This document shows positions 55,203 through 63,438 of a stretch of DNA of 64,000 nt, in pieces. Source of the DNA: Massilia sp. HP4 (lineage in GTDB: Bacteria; Pseudomonadota; Gammaproteobacteria; Burkholderiales; Burkholderiaceae_D). The stretch lies in assembly GCF_005222695.1 (NCBI RefSeq), contig NZ_STGG01000003.1, positions 1-64,000 on the forward strand. Direction: 5' to 3'. The first letter of the stretch is position 1. Every line of letters begins with the position of its first letter. A program made the translations under genes and the position numbers. A model generated the notes under the pieces. It was not told where the DNA came from. It did not search any database and worked only from the letters and a program-made list of their open reading frames with translations.

Positions 55203-55216
55203 ATGTTAGCGCTATC
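55203..55216 (+). promoter_or_regulatory. Distal GntR/LacI-type operator of the gluconate locus
   Basis: ATGTTAGCGCTATC repeats the core of the proximal site (ATGTTAGCGCTAAC) with one change. The centres are 166 bp apart, close to 16 helical turns, which would suit DNA looping by a tetrameric repressor. The surrounding stretch from 55010 to 55400 has no gene. Confidence 0.5.
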
Positions 55217-55369
55217 AAATTTTCTTGCTTCTTTCGCAGTGAAAAAGCGCTGTTGCCTCCAGTCGCTCCGGTTGCAAAGCCGCAAATTCGGTCCATGGTC
55301 GCGCTGCATTGCAACATCGATAACGTGTTTACAAAAAATCTTAGCTGAACAACACTTCGAAAAACGCGA

Positions 55370-55383
55370 TGTTAGCGCTAACG
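55370..55383 (+). promoter_or_regulatory. Proximal GntR/LacI-type operator before gluconokinase
   Basis: The 12-bp perfect palindrome GTTAGCGCTAAC (55371-55382) within TGTTAGCGCTAACG matches the ATGTTA-N4-TAACAT pattern of gluconate repressor GntR (a LacI-family protein) of E. coli. It ends 18 bases before the gntK ATG. A weak TTTACA-17-AACACT promoter lies at 55328-55356. Confidence 0.6.
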
Positions 55384-55400
55384 GTTTTCGAGGAGAAACG

Positions 55401-55934
55401 ATGTCAGCATCAAGCGTCAATACCCTTTCCGCGGCGCCAGGTTCCCTGCGCTGGGTCGTCATGGGCGTCAGCGGATCGGGCAAGAGCACCGTCGGCGCTG
55501 CCCTGGCCAATCACTTCACCGTCCCTTTCCTGGAGGGCGACGCCTACCACCCGGCCGCGAATGTCACCAAGATGACGGCCGGGATTCCCCTCGACGACGA
55601 CGACCGCGCCGGCTGGCTGGACGCGCTGGCGACCGAAATCGGCCAGGCCCGCAGCGAAGGCCGCGGCCTGGTGCTGTCCTGCTCCGCGCTCAAGCGCCGC
55701 TACCGCGACCTGCTGCGCACGGCCGACCCGGCGCTGCGCTTCGTGCACCTGGCCGGCCCGCGCGAACTGATCGCCGTGCGCATGCATGGCCGCCCCGGCC
55801 ACTACATGCCGCCGTCGCTGCTGGACAGCCAGCTGAGCATCCTGGAACCGCTCCAGGCCGACGAGACGGGCCTCACCCTGGACATCACCCTGGCGCCGGC
55901 GGCGCTGGTGGAACGCATCACCCAAAGCATCTGA
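55401..55934 (+). CDS. gntK: Gluconokinase
   Basis: The kinase makes 6-phosphogluconate from gluconate and ATP, feeding the Entner-Doudoroff or pentose phosphate pathway. The 177-residue protein has P-loop GVSGSGKST at 22-30, FLEGDAYHPAANVTKMTAG and SCSALKRRYRDLLR, the gluconate-kinase signatures, and ends at the usual length. GAGGAG precedes the ATG. It opens the 55401-64000 locus and shares its regulation with a gluconate permease downstream. Confidence 0.94.
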   Translation: MSASSVNTLSAAPGSLRWVVMGVSGSGKSTVGAALANHFTVPFLEGDAYHPAANVTKMTAGIPLDDDDRAGWLDALATEIGQARSEGRGLVLSCSALKRRYRDLLRTADPALRFVHLAGPRELIAVRMHGRPGHYMPPSLLDSQLSILEPLQADETGLTLDITLAPAALVERITQSI

Positions 55935-56062
55935 ATCACGACGCCTGACCCCGGCCCTGGCACCGGGACCTGGCGAGATTTCTGCAAGCAGCCAGTGCAA
56001 GCTGTCGCGCAGCCCTCCACAGAGACGGCGCGCTCCCATACAACAAGCATCGAGGAGACATC

Positions 56063-59056
56063 ATGCGTACACCAGTTCAACGGACTCTCATCAGCCTGGC
56101 CGTGGCCAGCGCCTGCTGGAGCGTAGGGGCAGCCCACGCGCAGCAGACGCAGCCCGAGCCTGCCACCGCCGCCGAAACCACGGCAGACACCCAGGCCGCC
56201 GCCGACACCGCGCAGGCGACCGCGGCCCCGGCCGACGGCGCCGCCACCACCGTCGTGCGCATCTCGGGTTCGCGCATCGCCGCGCGCGGCTTCACCATGC
56301 CGACGCCGACCACCAGCCTCACCAGCGCCGACCTGGAAAAATCGGCCAAGCCGAACCTGTTCAATACCCTGGCCGAGCTGCCCGCCCTGCAGGGCAGCAC
56401 CGGCCGCACCACCAGCACCAACAGCACCAGCAGCGGCATCCAGGGCCTGTCTTCGCTGAGCCTGCGCGGCCTGGGCACGATCCGGACCCTGACCCTGCTC
56501 GACGGCCAGCGCGTGGTCGGCGCCAACGTCACCGGCGTGACCGACGTCAGCCAGTTCCCGCAACTGCTGGTCAAGCGCGTCGACGTGGTGACCGGCGGCG
56601 CCTCGGCGTCCTACGGTTCGGACGCGGTGGGCGGCGTGGTCAACTTCGTCACCGATAAAAAATTCACCGGCTTCAAGGCCCACGTCCAGGGCGGCCAGAC
56701 CAAGTACGACGACGACCGCGGCGGCAGCGTGCAGGCAGCCTGGGGCAAGTCCTTCCTGGACGACCGCTTCCACGTGACGGCCAGCGCCGAGTTCACGAAA
56801 GAAAACGGGATCGACTCGCCCGGCTTCGGCGGCAAGGGCCCGAACGGCCGCACCTGGTACCAGAACCCGGCCTATTCGGTGCGTCCGCTGAACCAGACCG
56901 GCGACGGCCTGCCGCAATACCGCGTGATCGAACAGGCGCAGCAATACCAGTACGCCAAGTACGGCCTGATCACCAGCGGCCCACTGCAAGGCACCGCCTT
57001 CGGGCCGGGCGGCGCGCCCTACCAGTTCCAGTACGGCTCGGGCGGCCAGCCGACCGGCACCGGCGCGGTCACCAACTGCGTCAATCCGTTCTGCATCGGC
57101 GGCGACTTGAGCGGCAGCGTCGGTTCGGGCACCAACCTGGCGATGAACTTCAAGCGCCAGGTGGCCTATACCCGCATGTCGTACGACCTGACCCCGGACC
57201 ACCAGCTCTACTTCACCGCCAACTTCGGCAAGGTGGATTCGCGCTTCTCGCCCAATCCGGGCGCGGCCAAGAACGCCAACCTGAACATCCAGTGCTCGAA
57301 CCCGTTCCTGCCCGCCTCGATCGTCGACGCATGCGCCCGCAACAACATCACGAGCTTCCAGTACGGCACCTCGAACGCGATCTTCCCCGAGAATATCGAC
57401 GTCCAGCCGACCCGCACCCAGCGCCGCTTCGTGCTCGGCGCCGAAGGCAAGTTCGCCCTGTTCGGCAGGGACTGGGCGTACGACGCCTATGTGACCCACG
57501 GCGAGAACAAGACCAATCTCGACGCCCGCAACATGACGCTCAACACGCGCTACAACAATGCGATCGACGCGGTGCGCGCGCCCGACGGCCGCATCGTGTG
57601 CCGCAATCCGGTGGCGGCGGCATCGGGCTGCGTGCCGCTCAATATCATCGGCGACAACCCGATCGATCCGGCCGCCTGGGCCTATATCGCGCCCGAGAAC
57701 GGTCCGCGCCAGCGCACCACGCAAAGCCAGGACGTCGGCAGCTTCAATATCAACGGCGAGCTGTTCGAAGGCTGGGCCGGCCCGATCTCGCTGGCGACGG
57801 GCGCCGAATACCGGCGTGAGAAATACCGCGTGCGCGGCGACGCCTACGGCAACGGCGTGATGGCGGACTCGCCGAACAACGCGATGTATCCGGCCGACCC
57901 GCTGCTCAACACCACGGTCGGCAACAACTGGTACGCCGGTAACTTCCACAACGGCGAAGGCAGCTATAACGTCCGCGAAGCCTATGTGGAGCTGAACATC
58001 CCGGTGCTCAAGTCCGAGACCTGGGGCGAGGCCAACCTCAACCTGGCCGACCGCGAGACCAAGTACAGCACCGCCGGCAGCGTCAACAGCTGGAAGATGG
58101 GCGCCACCTGGCAGACCCCGATCGATGGCCTGCGCCTGCGCGGCGTGACCTCGAAGGATGTGCGGGCACCGAACCTGTCGGAGCTGTTCGCGGCGCCGGT
58201 GGTGGTCAACAACGTGGTCCAGTACCAGGGCAATACCATCAGCGTCCAGGAGCGCACGGTCGGCAATACCGGCCTGCGGCCCGAAATCGCGCGCAACAAC
58301 ACCTTCGGCATCGTCCTGAGCCAGCCGAAGTGGGCGCCGGGCTTTTCGATCTCGGCCGACTATTTCGACATCGAAGTCAAGGGCGTGATCTCGGCGCTGA
58401 CCATCCAGCAGGAAGTCGACCTGTGCGTGGCCGGCAACCAGGAAATCTGCCAGGCGATGGTGCTCAACAGCCCGGGCAACAACTACGTCACGGTGCAGAA
58501 CTTCAACCTGGCTTCGCTCAAGGTCAAGGGCTTCGACCTCGAGACCGCTTATCGGACTGGCCTCGAGCGTTTGAACCTGCCTGGCCGGTTTACTTTCCGC
58601 GCGCTGGCCACCCGCAACCTGCACTACATCACCGAGTCGGGCGTGGTCGGCACGATCGCGGTGGATTCGGCTGGCTCGAACATGGGCAATACGCCGAAGT
58701 GGAAGGTGCTGGCGACGCAGACCTGGGAAAACGACAAGCTGAGCTTCACCTTGACCGAGCGCTGGTTCAGCGACGGCACCTATCGCAACGACTTCATCGA
58801 GTGCCAGACCAACTGCCCGGTGTCGACCCTGATCCACCCGACCATCTACAGCAACAAGATGAAGGGCGCGGCCTACCTCGACATCGGCGCCAGCTACAAC
58901 ATCTCGAAGCAGTTGCAGGCCTACTTCAAGGTCGACAACGTGACCGACCGCGCGCCTGAAGCGGCGCCGCAGACCAATGCCAGCTATGGCATCAACCCGG
59001 CGCTGTACGACGTGGTTGGACGCACCTACCGGGCCGGCCTGCGCTACGGCTTTTAA
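56063..59056 (+). CDS. TonB-dependent receptor (gluconate/glycan locus)
   Basis: This 997-residue outer-membrane receptor has a signal peptide ending AAHAQ (about 29), then a 45-residue Ala/Thr/Gln-rich linker. The plug (about 68-200) has VVRISGSRIAARGFTMPTP, LRGLGTIRTLTLLDGQRVV and VDVVTGGASASYGSDAVGGVVNFVT. A large barrel follows, ending YRAGLRYGF. The plug resembles those of large receptors for oligosaccharides, as found in Xanthomonas and Caulobacter relatives. No FecR-type signalling extension is present. GAGGAGA precedes the ATG. It lies 128 bp after gntK and 12 bp before the permease, so it should be in one operon with both. Confidence 0.9.
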   Translation: MRTPVQRTLISLAVASACWSVGAAHAQQTQPEPATAAETTADTQAAADTAQATAAPADGAATTVVRISGSRIAARGFTMPTPTTSLTSADLEKSAKPNLFNTLAELPALQGSTGRTTSTNSTSSGIQGLSSLSLRGLGTIRTLTLLDGQRVVGANVTGVTDVSQFPQLLVKRVDVVTGGASASYGSDAVGGVVNFVTDKKFTGFKAHVQGGQTKYDDDRGGSVQAAWGKSFLDDRFHVTASAEFTKENGIDSPGFGGKGPNGRTWYQNPAYSVRPLNQTGDGLPQYRVIEQAQQYQYAKYGLITSGPLQGTAFGPGGAPYQFQYGSGGQPTGTGAVTNCVNPFCIGGDLSGSVGSGTNLAMNFKRQVAYTRMSYDLTPDHQLYFTANFGKVDSRFSPNPGAAKNANLNIQCSNPFLPASIVDACARNNITSFQYGTSNAIFPENIDVQPTRTQRRFVLGAEGKFALFGRDWAYDAYVTHGENKTNLDARNMTLNTRYNNAIDAVRAPDGRIVCRNPVAAASGCVPLNIIGDNPIDPAAWAYIAPENGPRQRTTQSQDVGSFNINGELFEGWAGPISLATGAEYRREKYRVRGDAYGNGVMADSPNNAMYPADPLLNTTVGNNWYAGNFHNGEGSYNVREAYVELNIPVLKSETWGEANLNLADRETKYSTAGSVNSWKMGATWQTPIDGLRLRGVTSKDVRAPNLSELFAAPVVVNNVVQYQGNTISVQERTVGNTGLRPEIARNNTFGIVLSQPKWAPGFSISADYFDIEVKGVISALTIQQEVDLCVAGNQEICQAMVLNSPGNNYVTVQNFNLASLKVKGFDLETAYRTGLERLNLPGRFTFRALATRNLHYITESGVVGTIAVDSAGSNMGNTPKWKVLATQTWENDKLSFTLTERWFSDGTYRNDFIECQTNCPVSTLIHPTIYSNKMKGAAYLDIGASYNISKQLQAYFKVDNVTDRAPEAAPQTNASYGINPALYDVVGRTYRAGLRYGF

Positions 59057-59068
59057 AGGAGGCCAGCC

Positions 59069-60382
59069 GTGTGGAACATCGTTTCCGTACTGCTGGCGGT
59101 CGGCCTGCTGACGCTGTTGATCGCCTGGGGCAAGGTCCAGCCCCTGCTGGCCTTCGTGGCGGCATCGATCGCGGCGGCCCTGCTGCTCGGGGTGCCGCCG
59201 TCGAAGATACCCGGCGCGATCGAGAAGGGCATCGGCGACCTGCTCGGCTCCCTGGTGGTGATCATCTGCCTGGGCGCCGTGTTCGGCAAGCTGATCGCCG
59301 ACAGCGGGGCCGCGCGCCGCATCGCCACCTGCCTGGTCGACGCCCTGGGGCCGTCGCGCATCCCGGTGGCGCTGACCGTCACCGGCTTCGTGGTCGGCAT
59401 TCCGCTGTACTACAACGTCGGCTTCGTGCTGCTGGTGCCGCTGATCTTCTCGCTCGTGTATAGCTCGGGACGGCCGGCGGTGGCGCTGGCGATCCCGCTG
59501 CTGGCCGGGCTGTCGATCGCGCACGGCTTCCTGCCGCCGCATCCGTCTCCGGTGGCGCTGGTATCGGCGATCCATGCCGACATGGGCACCACCCTGCTGT
59601 ACGGGATCGTGGTGGCGATACCGACCCTGGTCATCGCCGGTCCCGTGTTCGCGATGTCGCTGCGCCGCATCCAGGCGCAGCCGGCCGCCATGTTCCAGGA
59701 TGGCCGTGCGCTGCAAGAGGGCGAACTGCCCGGCGCTTTCAACAGCTTCGCCACCGCCCTGCTGCCGGTACTGCTGCTGGGAGCGACGACGGTGCTCATG
59801 ATGGCGCGGCCCGACCTAAACGGCAGTGTGTCGTTTCTCGCCAATCCGCTGGTGGTGATGCTGGTGTCCTACCTGGTCGCGATCTACACGCTGGGCCTGG
59901 CGCAGGGGCGGCGCTTCTCGGCCGTGATGCAGGGACCGGCGGAGGCGATGCGCGAGATCGCGCCGATCCTCTTGATCATCGCCGGCGCCGGCGCGCTCAA
60001 GCAGGTGCTGGTGGAGTCGGGCGTCAGCGCCGATCTTGGCGCGCTGTTGTCCAGCCTTCCGGTGCCGCCGCTGGTGCTGGGCTGGTCGGTCGCCACCTTG
60101 ATCCGCATCTGCCTGGGATCGGCCACGGTGGCCGGCGTGACGGCCGGCGGCATCGTGGCGCCGCTGGTGCACAGCTCGGGTGTCGACCCGAACCTGATGG
60201 TGCTGGCCATCGGTGCGGGAAGCCTGATGTGCAGCCACGTCAACGATTCCGGCTTCTGGATGTTCAAGGAATATTTTGGCTTGTCCCTGAAGGATACCTT
60301 CCGCTCCTGGACCCTGATGGAGACTTTGGTGGGCGTGTTCGGCCTGCTGTTCGTGATGCTCTTGTCGCTGTTTCTACAATAG
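59069..60382 (+). CDS. gntT: Gluconate:H+ symporter, GntP family
   Basis: The 437-residue inner-membrane permease starts at GTG. Twelve or more helices are seen, with the GntP-family landmarks IPLYYNVGFVLLVPL, AHGFLPPHPSPVALV, and SHVNDSGFWMFKEYFGLSLKDTFRSW near the C-terminus. Family members import gluconate and related aldonates with protons. It sits between the TonB receptor and the GH55-like enzyme, and gluconokinase is in the same locus, so gluconate uptake is the most likely role. The gene name is by similarity. Confidence 0.92.
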   Translation: MWNIVSVLLAVGLLTLLIAWGKVQPLLAFVAASIAAALLLGVPPSKIPGAIEKGIGDLLGSLVVIICLGAVFGKLIADSGAARRIATCLVDALGPSRIPVALTVTGFVVGIPLYYNVGFVLLVPLIFSLVYSSGRPAVALAIPLLAGLSIAHGFLPPHPSPVALVSAIHADMGTTLLYGIVVAIPTLVIAGPVFAMSLRRIQAQPAAMFQDGRALQEGELPGAFNSFATALLPVLLLGATTVLMMARPDLNGSVSFLANPLVVMLVSYLVAIYTLGLAQGRRFSAVMQGPAEAMREIAPILLIIAGAGALKQVLVESGVSADLGALLSSLPVPPLVLGWSVATLIRICLGSATVAGVTAGGIVAPLVHSSGVDPNLMVLAIGAGSLMCSHVNDSGFWMFKEYFGLSLKDTFRSWTLMETLVGVFGLLFVMLLSLFLQ

Positions 60383-60397
60383 CTGAGGAAAAGATCA

Positions 60398-63300
60398 ATG
60401 ATGACAACACTTACCGTATTTCCGCGCGCCTTGGCGCTGTCGCTCCTGCTGGCCGGCGCCGCGAACGCCGCATCCATCTCGGCCTACCAGCTCATGCCCG
60501 AAGACCCGCGCGCCGTCGTGGTGCGCGCCAAGGGCGACGGCCAGGCCGACGATACTGCCGCGATCCAGCAGGCGCTCGACGCAGCCGCCAACAAGGGCCA
60601 GGGCGGCATCGTATTCCTGCCCTCGGGCCGCTATCGCATCACCCGCTCGCTGCTGATTCCGCTGGCCGTGCGCCTGTACGGCGTCGGCCCGACCCGGCCC
60701 GTGTTCGTGCTGGCCGAGAACACGCCCGGCTTCCAGAAGGGTGTGGCGAATATGGTGATCTTCACCGGCGGCGACCAGTACAGCGTCGGCAAGGTGCCGA
60801 TGCCGGTGCCGAGCGCGGTGCCGTTCAGCGCCGAAGAAGGAAAAGCCGTCCGCAATGCCAATTCGTCGACCTTCTATTCGGCGCTGTCGAACGTCGACTT
60901 CGAGATCAAGGACGGCAACCCGGCCGCCGCCGCGGTGCGCATGCACACGGCCCAGCACTCGAACCTGAGCCACATCGATTTCCATCTGGGGTCCGGCCTG
61001 GCCGGCGTCTACCAGGTCGGCAACGTGGCCTATAACCTGCGCTTCTACGGCGGCCGCTACGGCATCCTGAGCGAAAAGACTTCGCCCGCCTGGCAGTTCA
61101 CGCTGATGGATTCCACCTTCGAGGGCCAGCGCGACGCGGCGATCCGCGAGCATGAAGCCAGCCTCACCATGATCAATACCGAGATCAAGAATACGCCGGT
61201 CGGGGTCGAGATCAACCGCGGCTATGGCGACTGGTTGTGGGGCAAGGACGTGCGCTTCGAGAACGTCAGCAAGGCCGCACTCATCGTCAGCAACGAAGAC
61301 AATGTCTATACCCAGGTCGGCATGGAAAACGCCATCGCGCGCAATGTGCCGACCTTTGTCCGCTTCCGCGACAGCGGCAAGACGCTGGCCGGCAAGGGCC
61401 GCGACTACACCGTCAGCGAATTCAACTACGGCCTGTTCATCAAGCAGATGGGCGAGCCGGGCACCTTCTCGACCAACTACAAGACGGCGGCCCTGTCGTC
61501 GTCGACCCAGGCGCCGCACCGCGCCCTGCGTCCGCTACCGGCCGCGAAGGAGTGGGCCAATGTGCACAGCTACGGCGCCAGGGGCGACGGCAAGACCGAC
61601 GACACGGCGGCGATCCAGAAGGCGATCGACAGCAGCCGCGTGGTCTACCTGCCGCTGGGCTTCTACGTCGTCAACGACACCATCCGCATGCGGCCGGACA
61701 CCGTGATCATCGCCCTGCACCCGGGCCTGACCCAGCTCCTGATCCCGAACGGTTCGCCCAAGTTCCAGGGTGTCGACAGCCCCAAGGCCTTGCTGGAAAG
61801 CGCGCGCGGCGGCGAAGGCATCGTGTCGGGCATCGGCCTGGCCACCGGCGAGATCAACAACCGCGCGGTGGCGCTGCTGTGGCGCGCGGGTGAACATTCG
61901 CTGGTGGACGACGTGCGCATCCAGGGCGGCCATGGCACGCGCCTGTATGACGGCCGCCGCGCCGACCCATACCAGAAGGATGCCAAGTTCGACACCACCG
62001 CCCACTGGGACCGCCAGTATCCGAGCGTGTGGGTGACCGACGGCGGCGGCGGCACCTTCTCGGGCATCTGGTCGCCCAGCGGCTATGCCCAAGCCGGCTT
62101 CTACGTGAGCAATACCAAGACCCCAGGTAAAGTCTACGAGTTGTCGGCCGAACACCATATCCGCGCCGAGATCGTGCTGGACAATGTGGAGAACTGGGAA
62201 TTCCTGGCGCCGCAGACCGAAGAGGAAATCCGCGACGGCGCCGATGCGGTCTCGCTCGAGATCCGCAACTCGAAGAACCTGCTGTTCGCGAACTACCACG
62301 GCTACCGCGTGACGCGTTCCTATAAACCGATGCCGGCCGCGATCCTGATCACCAATTCGAGCGACATCCGCTTCCGCAATGTGCACGTGAACGGCGAGAG
62401 CGGCTTTGCCACCTGCGACGACAACGGCTGCACCACCTATCTGCGCGCCAGCAAGTTCGCCTACGAGAACGCGATCCGCGACGTCTCCAACAAGCTCGAG
62501 GTGCGCGAGCGCGAGTTCGCCGTGTTCGACTACACCGGCAAGCAGCGCAAGGCGCCGGCGCCGCTGGGCAAGGTCGACAAGCTCGAAGGCGGCTTTTATT
62601 CGATCGCCGGCGCCGCCGTCGACGCCAAGGGCAAGCTGTACTTCGTCGACCGCCACTGGAAGCGCATCTACAGCTACAGCAAGGACGAGGGCCTGGTCGT
62701 GGTGCGCGACGCCCCGCTCGATCCGGTCAACCTGGCGATCGACAATAGCGGCAACTTGATGGTGATCTCGAACTACGGCCCGCAGGCTAGCGTGTATGCC
62801 TTCAAGCCAGGCACGCCGGGCACCGAGATCACGATGATCAAGCCGACGCCTGTCCCTTCCACCGCGCGCCAGGGCGCCCGTGTCGCGGTGCCGGTCAACT
62901 TCTGGCAGAACGGCGAATTCAAGGACCAGCTCAACTACGACACCTTCGAATTCACGACCTTGGCCGAGATGTTCGCACGCGACGTCGCCCTGCCGAAGAA
63001 AGAAGAGTACGTGTCGCCAGACGGCACCCTGGTGCTGCCCGCCTACCGCGTGCTGCGCCAGGGCGCGGCCGACCACCTGGGCTGGCGCTGGGCCGATTCG
63101 CTGCAGGCGCACGGCTTCGTCACCGCGCCGGTCGGCCAGCGCGTGGTGTTCACCAACGGCTCCGAGAACCGCACCTTCAGCGGCACCGTCAACCAGGGCG
63201 GCGGCATCACCGACCTCAAGCTGCTGGCCAACCGCGGCGGCGAGAGCGCGGCGGTAGGCCCGGACGGCAACGTGTATGTGGCCAACGGCCAGGTCTTCAT

Positions 63301-63436
63301 CTATGGCAAGGACGGCAAACAGAAGGGCCGCATCGACGTGCCCGAACGCCCGCTGCAGCTGATCTTCGGCGGTGCTGACAAGCGCACCTTGTTCATCCTG
63401 ACCCATCATTCGCTGTATTCGACCCGGGTCGACTGA
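60398..63436 (+). CDS. Secreted double beta-helix (GH55-like) enzyme fused to a gluconolactonase-like propeller
   Basis: The 1012-residue protein has a signal peptide (ALSLLLAGAANA, cut near 25). Two pectate-lyase-3 beta-helices follow, at about 28-370 (AKGDGQADDTAAIQQALDAA) and about 384-640 (NVHSYGARGDGKTDDTAAIQ). Such tandem helices are the hallmark of GH55 beta-1,3-glucanases. From about 722 to the end it has an SMP-30/gluconolactonase-like propeller (EGGFYSIAGAAVDAKGKLYF). GH55 enzymes are usually 600-750 residues without the propeller, so the fusion is unusual. It could release and open a sugar lactone, yielding the gluconate that the neighbouring permease takes up. The reaction is inferred. 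Confidence 0.75.
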   Translation: MMTTLTVFPRALALSLLLAGAANAASISAYQLMPEDPRAVVVRAKGDGQADDTAAIQQALDAAANKGQGGIVFLPSGRYRITRSLLIPLAVRLYGVGPTRPVFVLAENTPGFQKGVANMVIFTGGDQYSVGKVPMPVPSAVPFSAEEGKAVRNANSSTFYSALSNVDFEIKDGNPAAAAVRMHTAQHSNLSHIDFHLGSGLAGVYQVGNVAYNLRFYGGRYGILSEKTSPAWQFTLMDSTFEGQRDAAIREHEASLTMINTEIKNTPVGVEINRGYGDWLWGKDVRFENVSKAALIVSNEDNVYTQVGMENAIARNVPTFVRFRDSGKTLAGKGRDYTVSEFNYGLFIKQMGEPGTFSTNYKTAALSSSTQAPHRALRPLPAAKEWANVHSYGARGDGKTDDTAAIQKAIDSSRVVYLPLGFYVVNDTIRMRPDTVIIALHPGLTQLLIPNGSPKFQGVDSPKALLESARGGEGIVSGIGLATGEINNRAVALLWRAGEHSLVDDVRIQGGHGTRLYDGRRADPYQKDAKFDTTAHWDRQYPSVWVTDGGGGTFSGIWSPSGYAQAGFYVSNTKTPGKVYELSAEHHIRAEIVLDNVENWEFLAPQTEEEIRDGADAVSLEIRNSKNLLFANYHGYRVTRSYKPMPAAILITNSSDIRFRNVHVNGESGFATCDDNGCTTYLRASKFAYENAIRDVSNKLEVREREFAVFDYTGKQRKAPAPLGKVDKLEGGFYSIAGAAVDAKGKLYFVDRHWKRIYSYSKDEGLVVVRDAPLDPVNLAIDNSGNLMVISNYGPQASVYAFKPGTPGTEITMIKPTPVPSTARQGARVAVPVNFWQNGEFKDQLNYDTFEFTTLAEMFARDVALPKKEEYVSPDGTLVLPAYRVLRQGAADHLGWRWADSLQAHGFVTAPVGQRVVFTNGSENRTFSGTVNQGGGITDLKLLANRGGESAAVGPDGNVYVANGQVFIYGKDGKQKGRIDVPERPLQLIFGGADKRTLFILTHHSLYSTRVD

Positions 63437-63438
63437 CG

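Noticed and set aside
55802..59716. Minus-strand open frame of about 1300 codons opposite the TonB receptor and gntT
   Set aside because: It is antisense to clear genes, has low-complexity Arg/Gly/Ala/Val composition typical of GC-rich shadow frames, and has no ribosome-binding site or domain.
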